The notes beneath the pieces were generated by a model, which ran no database searches, was not told the origin of the DNA, and worked only from the letters and a program-made list of their open reading frames with translations. A stretch of 64,000 nt of DNA. Origin: Kastovskya adunca ATA6-11-RM4 (GTDB lineage: Bacteria > Cyanobacteriota > Cyanobacteriia > Cyanobacteriales > Coleofasciculaceae). Positions 1-9,648 of this stretch are shown here, one piece after another; positions within the stretch are counted from its first letter, which is position 1, and each line of letters starts with the position of its first letter. The stretch is from the NCBI GenBank assembly GCA_019359445.1, contig JAHHHJ010000007.1, forward strand, positions 1-64,000, read 5' to 3'. Made by a program: the position numbers and the translations under genes.

Positions 1-118
1 GACCATTGTTTCAGGTATTGGTTTTTCCACATTTTCTGACCTGATTTTTTCGGCGTTACACTAAACCTATTTTCCCTCCTCCACTTTTGCCCTTCTCTCT
101 TTTGTAAAAAACCTACAC

Positions 119-215
119 CTGTGAGGGCACTCATCCCCCAGTGGGGGCTTCCCCCCAAGCTGGGTTTTTCTCAAGAACAACTATTTACCGCTGAAGTCAG
201 TGCCATTCTACTTAA
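119..215. repeat. Truncated copy of a MITE-like repeat
   Basis: This stretch is the reverse complement of much of the element at 43232-43380, including its GC-rich core (CTCATCCCCCAG, then CAAGCTGGGTTTTTCTC) and one end (GTGCCATTCTACTTAA at 200-215). The other terminal inverted repeat is not recognisable here, so the copy looks truncated or diverged on its left side. Its right end overlaps the pyrD stop codon by four bases. Confidence 0.6.
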
Positions 216-1351
216 ATTGACGTGTTTTCTATCCCTACCGCTTCAGCAATAGAATTTAAACCTCGCTCCTCTAGGCGTTGCACTAATCCTTCCAGAACCT
301 GCCTTACCATTGAGGGCCCTTCATAAACCCAGCCAGTATAAACCTGAATTAAACTTGCTCCTGCTGTAATTTTTTCCCAAGCATCCTCTGCTGTAAAGAT
401 GCCTCCAACGCCAACAATGGGTAACTGTCCGTTGGTTTGCTGCCAGATAAAGCGAATTACCTCTGTAGAACGCTGACGTAGGGGTGCGCCACTAATGCCC
501 CCCGCTTCCTCTGTGACGGGCTTACCTGTTGCTGCAATCTGTTGCGTTTTGAGCATGTCGCGGCGAATCGTTGTATTCGTGGCAATAATCCCGGCTAGTT
601 GATAGGTTTGTGCCAGCTTAATCACATCCGCGATCGCCTCCCATTCCAAATCCGGCGCGATCTTTACCAGGATTGGCTTTGCCAGGAGCTGATTTTCCTC
701 TTGCAACGCCTCAACAATGCGACTGAGCTGTTCGGCATCTTGGAGCGATCGCAAACCTGGAGTATTGGGCGAACTGACATTAATCACAAAATAATCGCCC
801 CACTCTTTTAAAAGGCGAAAACTCCCCAAATAGTCAGCCGGAGCATCAGACAAGGGTGTTACCTTAGATTTACCTAAATTAATCCCCAAAGGAATTACCC
901 TAGGACGCTCTTGGCGTTTTGCCAACTCCGCCGCTATCACCGCACTACCTTGATTATTAAATCCCATACGATTGAGGGCAGCGAGATCCGCAGGTAAGCG
1001 AAATAGCCGGGGACGAGGATTTCCCGGTTGTGCCTGAAAGGTGACAGTACCGAGTTCAGCAAAGCCAAACCCAAAGGCACTCCAAATCCCCGCCGCCACG
1101 CCATCCTTATCAAATCCGGCGGCTAACCCTAGAGGATTGGGGAACGTTAGCCCCCATAATGTTTGTTCAAGACAAGCATGACGGAGACAATAGGCTTGCT
1201 CTAACTGGGCTTGAATGCGACGACTCAAGAAGCGATCGCTGTTGTGATCCAGCCAGCCTAGCACTTGCAAAGTCTGGCGGTGTACCCACTCTGGGTCTGC
1301 TTTTAAGCCAGAAAACAAAATCGGGCGAATACCCGCTTGGTAGATATCCAT
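212..1351 (-). CDS. pyrD: Dihydroorotate dehydrogenase (quinone), class 2
   Basis: This enzyme oxidises dihydroorotate to orotate in pyrimidine synthesis and passes electrons through FMN to membrane quinone. At 379 residues it has the extended N-terminus (about 1-60) that tethers class 2 enzymes to the membrane. The FMN-binding barrel shows [10 protein letters not shown] (75-84), the active-site [11 protein letters not shown] (191-201) with the class 2 serine instead of cysteine, IATNTT, and the phosphate-binding PIVGVGGIF and [11 protein letters not shown] near the C-terminus. The ATG at 1351 starts the N-terminal helix typical of the family. It is a single gene with no pyrimidine neighbours. 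Decayed GAAGTAT heptamers lie a few bases upstream of the start, and no good Shine-Dalgarno is visible. The stop codon is overlapped by a MITE-like repeat end. Confidence 0.96.
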   Translation of the reverse strand: MDIYQAGIRPILFSGLKADPEWVHRQTLQVLGWLDHNSDRFLSRRIQAQLEQAYCLRHACLEQTLWGLTFPNPLGLAAGFDKDGVAAGIWSAFGFGFAELGTVTFQAQPGNPRPRLFRLPADLAALNRMGFNNQGSAVIAAELAKRQERPRVIPLGINLGKSKVTPLSDAPADYLGSFRLLKEWGDYFVINVSSPNTPGLRSLQDAEQLSRIVEALQEENQLLAKPILVKIAPDLEWEAIADVIKLAQTYQLAGIIATNTTIRRDMLKTQQIAATGKPVTEEAGGISGAPLRQRSTEVIRFIWQQTNGQLPIVGVGGIFTAEDAWEKITAGASLIQVYTGWVYEGPSMVRQVLEGLVQRLEERGLNSIAEAVGIENTSI

Positions 1352-1497
1352 AGTTGAAGTACGAAGTATGAAAGAAATTATCCCTAGTTCCTCATCCCCT
1401 CATCAGCAATTAGCAATTAGCCTAACTCTTGGATAATACAAGCATTGACAAGTGCTGATATTTTGTTCCCGCACAAAGTAGTTGGATTGAGAGCATC

Positions 1498-4365
1498 ATG
1501 GGTCAACAGCATCGACAACCCAATGACGAAAATCTTCTTGTTGCCTTGGGGCGCGTTCTCCAGACAATGCGGGAAGAGGAGAACGCCGATGTTTTGATTG
1601 AAACGGTTCTGGATTATCTCCAGAGCGAGTTTGATTATCGCTTAATTTGGATTGGTCTGTATGACCGTTTAGATCACCGCTTGTTTGGCAAAGGCGGATT
1701 TACTCCCGACGGGGACACAACGTTTCTTAAACAGCGTTTTAACCTTAATCCAGGAGATCTTTTAGAGCAGGTGGTCATCCAGCAGCGACCTGTGGGGGTT
1801 TCTGATTTGCGGCAGGAAGTTCGGGCTGGGGAGTGGCGGCGAGTGGCACAGCAGTATGAGGTTCAGGGGGCGTTACTCTTTCCCCTGCGCTGCAAAGACC
1901 GTTGTTTTGGTGTGGCTCTGTTGGGGTCGCACTTATGGGGGGTGTCCCCTCGCCCAGGAGAAAAAGCCCAGCTATCGTTACTTCTGGGAGGATTGGCGGC
2001 GGCGTTGTATCAAATCGAAGTGGACTGGCAACGTTCGGCAACCAAGCACCCTGACCAGGTGATGTTTCAGATGCTAGACCAGTTACTGAAACTACCGTCT
2101 TTAGAACTGCGGCTAGACTCGATTGTGAACATGACACAACAGTTTGTAGCGTCTACCCGCACTAGCATTTACTGGTACTCTCCAGAGCGCCGCTACTTCT
2201 GGCACCGCGTCGGCAATCTGCAATCGATCCGTCGCTTTGGAGAGCGTCGGACAGGGGCGGCGGGAATTACTGTGGCAGAAGCGAATGACTTTTATCAGGC
2301 GCTTTCTGGAGGTCAGTTAGTAGCCATTGGAGCAGGTCGTAGCCCGCTCAAAGCTAATAGTACTGGGCATTTGCTGGGACGGCTGCGGGCGCGATCGCTT
2401 CTAGCTGCACCGATCAAATCCGATTCAGAACTCCTAGGGTTTCTAGCGGTGGAAGATAACGAAGCCCGCATTTGGGAAGAAGCAGAACGACAGTATATCC
2501 GCGCCACGGCTCAAATTGTGGCGCTGGTAGTGGAGCGCGAGCATCTAGAAACAACGCTACAGCAATCTTCTCAAGATTCTCATTTTGCGGCGGCAATGAG
2601 TAACGCGATCGCTACTGCTACTAACACAAATACTGCCCTAAAAAACTGCGCCAAACTGTTGAGCGATCGTCTAGAGACAGAGCGTTTTATGGTGCTGCGG
2701 GAAGCAGAGGATGGACAATTTCACCTCCTCTACCAGCAACAACCCCCAAACCGCCGTTCTTTAACCGCACCATTAACGGTATTAGGTGAAACTGACCGAC
2801 AGCGCCTCGCCTCAGTCACAGCCCCCATCGTCATTGAAGACTGGGAAGACGATGTCCAACTGTTGCCGTGGCGAGAGGTACTGCTGCCCTTAGGAGTGCA
2901 TTCAGCGTTGCTGGTGTCTCTTCACCAAACCCTCCCCGGTGACAACACCACTCAGACCAGAAAGGGACTGTTGATCGTTGCCCATGATACACCGCGCACT
3001 TGGAACCAGACAGAACGCAACTTGGTAAGTGTCACCAGTCAGCAGATCGCTTTACTTCTGTCCTTTGATGATTTTCGCGCCTCGACAGAACAGGCGACTG
3101 TGACTCATCAACAGTTGCTAACCGGTTTAGATATCCTCTGGAATGCTCCCACAGCTCCCGATCAATTTGAACGTGCTTGGATGGAGCATCTAGCAAGCCT
3201 GTTAGAGTGTTCCCTCGCCGCCGTTTTAAGCTGGACTCCTCAGACGCCGACAGCAACGATCACTGCCGCTGTCGTCGCCAATTCTCGTTTTGCCCTGTCC
3301 CCCGTGGCAATTCCAGTGGCACACGATGCTTTAATTCAAGAAGCCCTGATCACGCCGGGTTTATTCTCTCGTAACGTTGCCGACTTACCTGCCGCCACTC
3401 GTCGCTGGTTGAATATCCCTGGTATCACTCAGGTGTATGCTATTGCCCTTTATACAGGCGAGCTAGCCCCAACGGGGATGGTGATCCTAGCTGGTGATGC
3501 TGGCACTCGTTTAAGCGATCGCTGGCGCTCCCTTGTGGAAACCCTGATGTCTCAGTTTGCCTGGTTGCGCCACTACCGTCGCCTGAGTGCCGTTAAAGGC
3601 AGCGAGGCGACAAATTTGCAAACCCTAAACTGGTACAAACATCGCTGTTTAGATACCCTGCACCAGATTGTTGCCGAGGGCGTCAGTGCCTTACTAGAAC
3701 TGGAATCCCAAGCACCAACACCCCCTGCTAAAGGAGATGCCTCTTCACCCCTGACCAATCGTCAACCTTTACGGCAGATGCGAACTTCTCAGCTCTTGCA
3801 CCACTTAGAAGGAACGCTCTCCACGTTAACCCCCGTACTGCGGGACGAACAGTGGCGCTTACAGCCCCACCTGAGTCCTGTGTCTCTGACAAATTTACTC
3901 AGGCGATCGCTCAGTCGTGTCGAACCTCTCTACAAGCAGCGCACTCTGAAAGTCCAAATCCATAACTCCAGTCAAATCAGCGTCTACGGTGACCAACTGA
4001 AACTCGAATGCGTTTTATTTGAGCTGCTCCTCACCTCCTGCTGTCGCGCCCAACCCAGAAGCCAGCTTGACCTCTGGTGCCGCTTTTTAGACCCATCTAT
4101 CAACAGCAGCAATCTCCCCACAAACCCCAAAAAACTTCCCCTAGTCGATTTATCGATTGTTGAAAGTGAAATGAGCGCCAATCTTTTATCTATCGAAAGC
4201 CTAGACAAAAGGCTTGCCACCCTCTCTCCAGAACTGCCGTCTAGCCTACAACTAAGAGCCTGCCAAGAAGTCCTCCGCATCTGCGGCGGTGACCTGCTAT
4301 TTTATCCCCTAGAAGCTGGTCATTACTGGACTCGCTTAATTCTGCCCGCCGCCAAGCAGAAGTGA
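1498..4365 (+). CDS. Multi-GAF protein with degenerate histidine-kinase-like C-terminus
   Basis: A 955-residue soluble protein. I see about four GAF-type sensory modules in tandem (roughly 20-170, 195-350, 370-545 and 555-705; boundaries are approximate). They are followed by a region laid out like a histidine kinase dimerisation plus ATPase domain (about 720-955) but without its motifs. No H-box is found. The expected N-box position reads GDQLKLECVLFELLLTSCC (around 830-850) with no Asn. The D-box position reads VDLSIVESEMSAN instead of DTGIGI, and the end (LRACQEVLRICGGDLLF) resembles a G2-region tail without its glycine loop. Catalysis is therefore unlikely, and a ligand-sensing scaffold or pseudokinase is inferred. 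It stands alone, 146 bp from the divergent pyrD. No chromophore-binding cysteine was confidently assigned. Confidence 0.8.
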   Translation: MGQQHRQPNDENLLVALGRVLQTMREEENADVLIETVLDYLQSEFDYRLIWIGLYDRLDHRLFGKGGFTPDGDTTFLKQRFNLNPGDLLEQVVIQQRPVGVSDLRQEVRAGEWRRVAQQYEVQGALLFPLRCKDRCFGVALLGSHLWGVSPRPGEKAQLSLLLGGLAAALYQIEVDWQRSATKHPDQVMFQMLDQLLKLPSLELRLDSIVNMTQQFVASTRTSIYWYSPERRYFWHRVGNLQSIRRFGERRTGAAGITVAEANDFYQALSGGQLVAIGAGRSPLKANSTGHLLGRLRARSLLAAPIKSDSELLGFLAVEDNEARIWEEAERQYIRATAQIVALVVEREHLETTLQQSSQDSHFAAAMSNAIATATNTNTALKNCAKLLSDRLETERFMVLREAEDGQFHLLYQQQPPNRRSLTAPLTVLGETDRQRLASVTAPIVIEDWEDDVQLLPWREVLLPLGVHSALLVSLHQTLPGDNTTQTRKGLLIVAHDTPRTWNQTERNLVSVTSQQIALLLSFDDFRASTEQATVTHQQLLTGLDILWNAPTAPDQFERAWMEHLASLLECSLAAVLSWTPQTPTATITAAVVANSRFALSPVAIPVAHDALIQEALITPGLFSRNVADLPAATRRWLNIPGITQVYAIALYTGELAPTGMVILAGDAGTRLSDRWRSLVETLMSQFAWLRHYRRLSAVKGSEATNLQTLNWYKHRCLDTLHQIVAEGVSALLELESQAPTPPAKGDASSPLTNRQPLRQMRTSQLLHHLEGTLSTLTPVLRDEQWRLQPHLSPVSLTNLLRRSLSRVEPLYKQRTLKVQIHNSSQISVYGDQLKLECVLFELLLTSCCRAQPRSQLDLWCRFLDPSINSSNLPTNPKKLPLVDLSIVESEMSANLLSIESLDKRLATLSPELPSSLQLRACQEVLRICGGDLLFYPLEAGHYWTRLILPAAKQK

Positions 4366-4388
4366 CCAAAAACATTGGGATACAAGCC

Positions 4389-4526
4389 CCGTCCTTCGAC
4401 AGGAGTTCGGACGTTCGGCGAGGCGTTCGACTGAGCGCTCACGCCGAAGTCTCAGTCGAGTCGCGAAGGCTCACTCGAGCCGCTCAGGAACACCTATAAG
4501 GTGTTCCTGAGCCTGTCGAAGGACGG
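4389..4526. repeat. Palindromic intergenic repeat with perfect 15-bp ends
   Basis: CCGTCCTTCGACAGG at 4389-4403 is exactly complementary to CCTGTCGAAGGACGG at 4512-4526. Inside lies a second perfect hairpin, CTCAGGAACACCT (4483-4495) with AGGTGTTCCTGAG (4499-4511) around a three-base loop. The middle is rich in TTCG, TCGA and CGAA repeats. It codes for nothing visible and looks like a REP or MITE-type non-autonomous element. Confidence 0.7.
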
Positions 4527-4547
4527 CTTTTTGATACAATGATGGTG

Positions 4548-4866
4548 GTTGAAATACCCACCTCATCTTGCAGCGATATACCAGCCATAGGCTGTGAAAC
4601 CGGGACTGGGACGGTAAGAGGGAAAGAACCCAAGGGCAACGGACGCTCCGACCTGAAGGCACTAAAAAAACTGAATATGCAAGTTCATCAACTTTAATCG
4701 CGGGCGGGCAGTTCGAGATTTAAAACGGACGTGGAGGAAGACATAAATCCAAGCTAGGCTTGGTTGCCACCTGTGAAGCGTCAACCCCATTCAGCGACCA
4801 TTCTCCTATTCGTAGGTTTTGGCGTGGTGAGGAATCCCCGCACCTTCAGGTCGGGGAGGATGTCAA
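4548..4866 (+). mobile_element. Relic of an IS200/IS605-type element (right end)
   Basis: The segment ends in a hairpin, CCCCG/ACCT (4836-4845) pairing with AGGT/CGGGG (4848-4856) with one bulged base, followed by AGGATGTCA. This resembles the right end that follows tnpB in cyanobacterial IS200/IS605 elements and parallels the end of the intact element at 51410-52735. Upstream, a reading frame with VEEDIN followed by a stop faintly recalls the TnpB third RuvC motif (DxNAS) region. No intact transposase remains. Together with the palindromic element at 4389-4526 it fills the gap between the GAF protein and dnaK. Confidence 0.5.
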
Positions 4867-4997
4867 AAAAGAGGGATACCAAGGGGGGTAACCAATTCAT
4901 GCAAGAAGTCTAATGAACCCTACACCCTAGTCAGCCGATTCTTCTATAGTGCTTGCTGGCACTTCTTCATCCCCAAGCTGAACGCCTGCGGGAAAGC

Positions 4998-5029
4998 AAA
5001 AAAAAGGTTGATGAACTAGTTCATCAACC
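4998..5029 (-). terminator. Rho-independent terminator of dnaK
   Basis: A perfect 24-bp palindrome (5006-5029, GGTTGATGAACT and its complement) is followed on the minus strand by eight T residues (5005 down to 4998). It lies about 60 bp beyond the dnaK stop codon. Confidence 0.85.
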
Positions 5030-5090
5030 CTAATCTTTATATTCCCTTTAGAGAAGAGGCAAACTCATCGCTTGCACTCTAGCTCAAACA

Positions 5091-7001
5091 CTACTTGCTT
5101 TCAGTTTCTGAGAACTCAGCATCAATTACATCATCAGAACCACCAGTGGGAGGCTCAGTACCACCAGGAGCGGGGCCACCAGGCTCAGGGCCACCAGCAC
5201 CTTGCTGTTGATAGAGGTTGGTGCCAATACTGTAGAGCGCCTGCTGTAACTCAGTGGTGAGAGTTTTGATGCGGTCGTCGTCTTCCTGCTGGACAGCTTC
5301 TCGTAGGTCTTTGACTTGACCTTCAACCTTGGTTTTGTCAGCCTCAGGGACTTTGTCACCTAGTTCAGCGAGTTGCTTTTCAGCTTGGTAAACTAGAGAG
5401 TCAGCCTGGTTCTTACGGTCGATCCGCTCGCGGTACTCTTTATCAGCCGCCGCGTTGGATTCTGCTTCTTTGACCATCCGCTCAACTTCATCACCAGGTA
5501 GGGTCGAAGCACCCGTAATGCTGATCGATTGCTCTTTACCTGTGCCTTTATCTTTGGCGGTGACGTTGAGGATACCGTTAGCGTCGATGTCGAAGGTTAC
5601 TTCAATTTGAGGAACACCACGGGGAGCTGGAGGAATACCATCTAAGCGGAAGGTACCCAAGCTCTTGTTGGTGTTAGACATTTCACGCTCACCTTGGAGG
5701 ACGTGAATTTCCACGTTAGTTTGACCATCTACCGCCGTCGAGAATGTTTCTGACTTCTTGGTAGGAATGGTTGTGTTGCGAGGAATAATCTTGGTCATGA
5801 CACCACCCAAGGTTTCAACACCTAAGGATAGTGGGGTGACATCAAGCAGCAAGATATCCTTGACTTCACCCGCCAAGACACCCGCTTGAATTGCTGCACC
5901 AGTGGCGACAACTTCATCCGGGTTAACGCTTTGGTTAGGATCTTTTCCAAGAATCCGCTTAACCAACTCTTGTACGGCAGGAATCCGGGTGGAACCACCG
6001 ACTAAGACGATCTCATCAATGGCGCTCTTGTCAATTTTTGCATCACGCACCGAATTCTCAACCGGGATGCGGCAACGATCAATTAAATCAGCGCAAATTT
6101 CTTCAAATTTACTCCGTGTTAAGGTCGTATCCAGGTGCTTCGGGCCATCCTGGGTAGCCGTGATGAAGGGTAGGTTGATTTCAGCTTGGGTGACGCTGGA
6201 AAGCTCAATCTTGGCTTTTTCTGCGGCTTCCGTCAGACGTTGTAGCGCTTGCTTGTCCTTACGAAGTTCGATACCTTCAGCTTTCTGGAATTCGCTGGCT
6301 AAGTAATCAACGATTTTCTTATCGAAGTCGTCGCCCCCTAGGTGAGTGTCACCAGAGGTTGATAACACTTCAAAGACACCATCGCCCACTTCTAGGATGG
6401 ATACGTCAAAGGTACCACCACCAAGGTCAAAGACGAGAATGGTTTCGTTGCTCTTCTTGTCTAAGCCGTAGGCTAGAGAAGCGGCAGTTGGTTCGTTGAT
6501 GATCCGTAGTACATCAATGCCTGCAATCTTACCTGCGTCTTTAGTCGCTTGACGCTGGGAGTCGTTGAAGTAAGCCGGAACAGTGATCACGGCTTGGGTA
6601 ACAGTCTCACCGAGGTACTTGCTAGCGTCCTCTACTAGCTTACGTAGCACTTGAGCAGAAATCTCTTCTGGCGCAAACTGCTTGCTTTGAGCTGAGGAGT
6701 CTAGTCTAACGTTGCCGTTGGCATTAAGGACTTTGTAAGAAACTTCCGTGAGTTCTTGACTAACTTCGCTATATTTGCGTCCAATAAAGCGCTTTACAGA
6801 GTAAAAAGTATTTTCAGGATTCATTACCGCCTGACGCTTGGCGATTTGACCGACTAAGCGATCGCCATTTTTTGCATAGGCGACAACCGATGGGGTCGTC
6901 CGAAAACCTTCAGCATTAGCAATCACGGTTGGCTTACCACCTTCCATGACGGCTACGCAGGAGTTCGTTGTACCTAAGTCAATTCCAACAACTTTTGCCA
7001 T
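5091..7001 (-). CDS. dnaK: Chaperone DnaK (Hsp70)
   Basis: This is the cytosolic ATP-dependent Hsp70 chaperone, working with DnaJ and GrpE in folding and stress protection. At 636 residues it is full length. The nucleotide-binding domain (about 1-385) begins [15 protein letters not shown] and contains [17 protein letters not shown] and [13 protein letters not shown]. The substrate-binding domain follows, with [13 protein letters not shown] at the linker, then a helical lid and a Gly/Pro-rich tail ending DDVIDAEF, close to the EEVxDAEF tail common in bacterial DnaK. Cyanobacteria carry several DnaK paralogues; the tail suggests the main DnaK2-like form (inference). No dnaJ or grpE is adjacent and no CIRCE element is seen upstream, unlike groEL in this window. 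A strong terminator follows. Confidence 0.98.
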   Translation of the reverse strand: MAKVVGIDLGTTNSCVAVMEGGKPTVIANAEGFRTTPSVVAYAKNGDRLVGQIAKRQAVMNPENTFYSVKRFIGRKYSEVSQELTEVSYKVLNANGNVRLDSSAQSKQFAPEEISAQVLRKLVEDASKYLGETVTQAVITVPAYFNDSQRQATKDAGKIAGIDVLRIINEPTAASLAYGLDKKSNETILVFDLGGGTFDVSILEVGDGVFEVLSTSGDTHLGGDDFDKKIVDYLASEFQKAEGIELRKDKQALQRLTEAAEKAKIELSSVTQAEINLPFITATQDGPKHLDTTLTRSKFEEICADLIDRCRIPVENSVRDAKIDKSAIDEIVLVGGSTRIPAVQELVKRILGKDPNQSVNPDEVVATGAAIQAGVLAGEVKDILLLDVTPLSLGVETLGGVMTKIIPRNTTIPTKKSETFSTAVDGQTNVEIHVLQGEREMSNTNKSLGTFRLDGIPPAPRGVPQIEVTFDIDANGILNVTAKDKGTGKEQSISITGASTLPGDEVERMVKEAESNAAADKEYRERIDRKNQADSLVYQAEKQLAELGDKVPEADKTKVEGQVKDLREAVQQEDDDRIKTLTTELQQALYSIGTNLYQQQGAGGPEPGGPAPGGTEPPTGGSDDVIDAEFSETESK

Positions 7002-7462
7002 AAGAGTATTTCGGGTCTGTACTAACTACAAAGACTGGTATAGGGGTTTGGAGACAAAAAATTGAACGGTTATCGGTTCAATTCAGCAGCCAGTTCAGCT
7101 TCAATTGCCAGCTAATTTGCTTACTAATCTCTATACTGAGTGTGATTGGCTTGTCTCTTGAAGGGGGGGTTTCCGAACCTTCATCAGGGCGGTTCTACCC
7201 GCAGGGCGAAGAGTCACCCCTTCTTTTAGGTGCAATTCAGCCGTCTGATCCGTCCTAGTCGTGCTGATTGCTTTCACTTCATCTAATGTATGAAAGATTG
7301 GGGCCAAAGAGATTGGGGCGAACCGTAATGAATCAGTTGTATTTGCCGCCTGAAAGCAAATAATACCCAAAAACTCAGTCAGTAGAGAGGTAGTATGCTA
7401 CGTCTCTACTTCAAATCAACTAGGTAAAATAGAAAAGCTCGATCGCGCCCAACGTCTTTTCT
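7002..7462. other. Intergenic region between dnaK and dus
   Basis: This 461-bp gap holds the divergent control regions of dnaK (minus) and dus (plus). I see a 28-nt palindromic repeat at 7382-7409 and no convincing gene. A 79-codon frame on the minus strand (7131-7370) has no recognisable features. No CIRCE operator is present. Confidence 0.6.
7382..7409. repeat. 28-nt palindromic repeat, copy 1
   Basis: It begins GTAGAGAGGTAG and ends CTACGTCTCTAC, forming an imperfect hairpin. The same repeat occurs twice inside rnpB at 37264-37291 and 37477-37504. It lies 54 bp upstream of the dus start and may sit in its leader. Confidence 0.75.
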
Positions 7463-8515
7463 ATGGTTTCCTTATCTCCAGAATTGCAAGCTCGACTTTC
7501 AACTCCCCTCAAAATTGGCTCGGTTGAGGTCAATAGCCGCGTGCTTCAGTCACCCTTATCTGGTGTGACTGACTTAGTATTTCGTCGCCTCGTGCGTCGC
7601 TATGCTAGTGACTCGATGATGTACACCGAAATGGTGAATGCAACCGGACTGCACTATGTCAAAGAGCTGCCAAAAATCATGGAGGTAGACCCGAATGAAA
7701 GACCCATTAGCATCCAGCTTTTTGATTGTCGCCCAGATTTCTTAGCAGAAGCTGCCCGGATGGCAGTGGAGGAAGGAGCAGATACGGTTGACATTAATAT
7801 GGGTTGCCCCGTTAACAAAATCACCAAAAACGGCGGTGGTTCTTCCTTACTGCGGGAACCCCAAACGGCGGAGGCAATTGTCCGGGAAGTGGCGAAAGCG
7901 GTAGACGTACCCGTAACGGTGAAAACCCGCCTTGGCTGGTCAGACAAGGAAATTAATATTTTAGAGTTTGCCAAACGCATGGAAGATGCGGGGGCGCAGA
8001 TGCTAACCCTGCACGGTCGCACCCGCGCTCAGGGATACAATGGCTCGGCTCGGTGGGAGTGGATTGGACGAGTCAAGGAAGTTCTCTCGATTCCCGTGAT
8101 TGCCAATGGCGATATTTTCTCCATTGAAGCGGCGGTGCGTTGCTTAGAGCAAACAGGTGCAGATGGGGTGATGTGTTCGCGCGGCACCCTCGGCTATCCG
8201 TTTTTAGTCGGAGAAATTGACCGTTTTTTGAAAACTGGGGAGCAGTTACCCTCGCCAACGCCTGTGGAGCGTCTGGAATGTGCCAAGGATCATTTAGAGG
8301 CGTTATGGGACTATAAAGGCGATCGCGGTATCCGCCAGTCTCGTAAGCATATGACTTGGTATGCCAAAAATTTTCCCGGTGCGGCTGAACTGCGAGGACA
8401 ACTAGCTGTCATTGAAACAGTAGAACAAGGTGTAGAGTTACTAAACCGTGCAATGGAGGGATTGGCTAATTTACCTTGCCCAGAAGAGGTCTCTGTCGAA
8501 CCACAGTTGGTGTAG
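7463..8515 (+). CDS. dus: tRNA-dihydrouridine synthase (DusB-like)
   Basis: An FMN flavoenzyme that reduces specific uridines in the tRNA D-loop to dihydrouridine. The 350 residues match the family length. The TIM barrel (about 20-260) shows PLSGVTDLVFRRL, the signature INMGCPVNKITKNGGG with the catalytic cysteine at 115, KTRLGW, HGRTRAQGYNG, VIANGDIFS and MCSRGTLGYPFL. The C-terminal part (about 265-340) is the helical tRNA-binding domain. The ATG at 7463 is the first in frame. DusB is the usual single bacterial type outside gammaproteobacteria, but which uridine is modified cannot be read from the sequence. It is a single gene downstream of a 28-nt palindromic repeat. Confidence 0.93.
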   Translation: MVSLSPELQARLSTPLKIGSVEVNSRVLQSPLSGVTDLVFRRLVRRYASDSMMYTEMVNATGLHYVKELPKIMEVDPNERPISIQLFDCRPDFLAEAARMAVEEGADTVDINMGCPVNKITKNGGGSSLLREPQTAEAIVREVAKAVDVPVTVKTRLGWSDKEINILEFAKRMEDAGAQMLTLHGRTRAQGYNGSARWEWIGRVKEVLSIPVIANGDIFSIEAAVRCLEQTGADGVMCSRGTLGYPFLVGEIDRFLKTGEQLPSPTPVERLECAKDHLEALWDYKGDRGIRQSRKHMTWYAKNFPGAAELRGQLAVIETVEQGVELLNRAMEGLANLPCPEEVSVEPQLV

Positions 8516-8680
8516 AGGCAAACCGCACTTGTCTCGAAGACGTTAAGCCATCAATCCCCTAGGGCAATTTATAGCAGTCACCCCATAGGTTAAGACATTC
8601 CTGATTCTCTAAAAGCAAGCTCTGGTTGAATCTTCAACTCACCGACTCAGGACTTTGCTACATCAGCCAGAGAAACCCAA

Positions 8681-8709
8681 AAAAACAAGGCAGGTGTTTT
8701 ACCTGCCTT
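8681..8709 (-). terminator. Rho-independent terminator
   Basis: The stem AAGGCAGGT (8687-8695) and ACCTGCCTT (8701-8709) is followed on the minus strand by G then a T-run (AAAAAC at 8681-8686 on plus). It probably ends the exported-protein gene at 8799-9173 and could also stop transcripts from dus. Confidence 0.75.
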
Positions 8710-8798
8710 ATCTATTTGAAAAGGACAATTACTTAAAAATTATCCTTGAAACAACGCTCTACACCTAGGCGGCAAAAACAGACCCATCTTAGTCGGGC

Positions 8799-9173
8799 TT
8801 AGTTGCCAACAGCACCTTCTAGGACATTCTCAATCTTGTCTTCGATGGAAACAGCCTGGGAATTTTCTGGTCGCTTCTGCTTATCAGCATCCGCCGTTCC
8901 CTGAACAGCATTTAGACCAGGGTTGGTTCTCGCCTGGGTATCTTTTTGGTTTGTCGCAGCGGGGTAGGAGCGGATTACCTTCTGCGACTCTCGTTCAATC
9001 CCAAGTAAGTTGTCCTCACCCTTAGTCGGACTACTGGTGGGGGCACTTGGGTTGGGATTAGCGCTGTAGGCAGGTAAAGCCTGAGAGAATAGTACAAAAG
9101 TGCAGACGAAAGCAGCTACCACCAAACGTGCTCGACGCCACAGGGTAGACCAGTTAAAACGATTAGATTTCAT
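8799..9173 (-). CDS. Small exported protein of unknown function
   Basis: A 124-residue protein with a clear Sec-type signal: basic WRRAR, hydrophobic LVVAAFVCTFVLFSQ, and a likely cleavage after AYSA near residue 38. The mature part is about 85 residues, hydrophilic and low in complexity (rich in N, P, S, T and K), and ends EDKIENVLEGAVGN. A good Shine-Dalgarno (AGGAG) sits 9 bases before the ATG, so the start is firm. The pattern (signal, short acidic charged tail, ExxLPGIE-like LLGIERES) recalls small cyanobacterial proteins annotated as low-temperature-induced, but this link is weak. No catalytic motif is visible. It is monocistronic, with its own terminator. Confidence 0.8.
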   Translation of the reverse strand: MKSNRFNWSTLWRRARLVVAAFVCTFVLFSQALPAYSANPNPSAPTSSPTKGEDNLLGIERESQKVIRSYPAATNQKDTQARTNPGLNAVQGTADADKQKRPENSQAVSIEDKIENVLEGAVGN

Positions 9174-9340
9174 AGAAAGCTTCTCCTAATTTTTGGGAAT
9201 TTTTGCATGAATCGGGTCAATAACCCGCTCAAAGCCAGTCAAATATTAAACTACCTTGTATCTATTGCCTCAAACTTTTGATCGCAGCAAATCTACACCT
9301 AGGTAGATCTGTAGGAGGCTTAAACAAAATGTTAAGTAAC

Positions 9341-9628
9341 TTAACTTTGCTTAAGAAATTCTATGGTGGGGATTAAGGGGTCTTGAACAATACCCACACC
9401 TGTAAATCCCCACCGTTGCAACAGCGCTTTTAGCTGATTTTTAGAGATGGTTTCTACGGCAAAGCGATTGGCGAGGTCGGCACCGTGAGTATTGAGGTAA
9501 CTTAGAGCCTCAAAATGCTCACGAAACATCAACAAGTATGCCGACGATGATTCGCGATCGCTATTAACCTGCGCCGCCAAATAGCGACCGTCAGCTCTAG
9601 ACAGAAGGAGGTAATATACTTCACTCAT
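9341..9628 (-). CDS. Conserved-type small protein of unknown function
   Basis: A 95-residue cytosolic protein (MSEVYYLLLSRADGRYLAA...) with no signal peptide or membrane segment. It has mixed alpha/beta composition and ends with a hydrophobic strand (GVGIVQDPLIPTIEFLKQS). I do not recognise a family and see no catalytic motif. The codon use looks genuine and the frame is closed by stops on both sides. The start codon is striking: it lies directly against an array of CTAATGA heptamers on the coding strand (9626-9648), so out-of-frame ATGs recur every seven bases upstream. No normal Shine-Dalgarno is visible. Confidence 0.65.
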   Translation of the reverse strand: MSEVYYLLLSRADGRYLAAQVNSDRESSSAYLLMFREHFEALSYLNTHGADLANRFAVETISKNQLKALLQRWGFTGVGIVQDPLIPTIEFLKQS

Positions 9629-9648
9629 TAGTCATTAGTCATTAGTCA
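9626..9648. repeat. Heptamer array abutting a start codon
   Basis: Three tandem CATTAGT heptamers (ACTAATG on the minus strand) overlap the start codon of the 95-residue gene. They are short tandemly repeated sequences of the kind known from filamentous cyanobacteria. Confidence 0.8.

Noticed and set aside
7131-7370. 79-codon minus-strand frame between dnaK and dus
   Set aside because: No Shine-Dalgarno, no domain, and it lies in a leader or promoter region.
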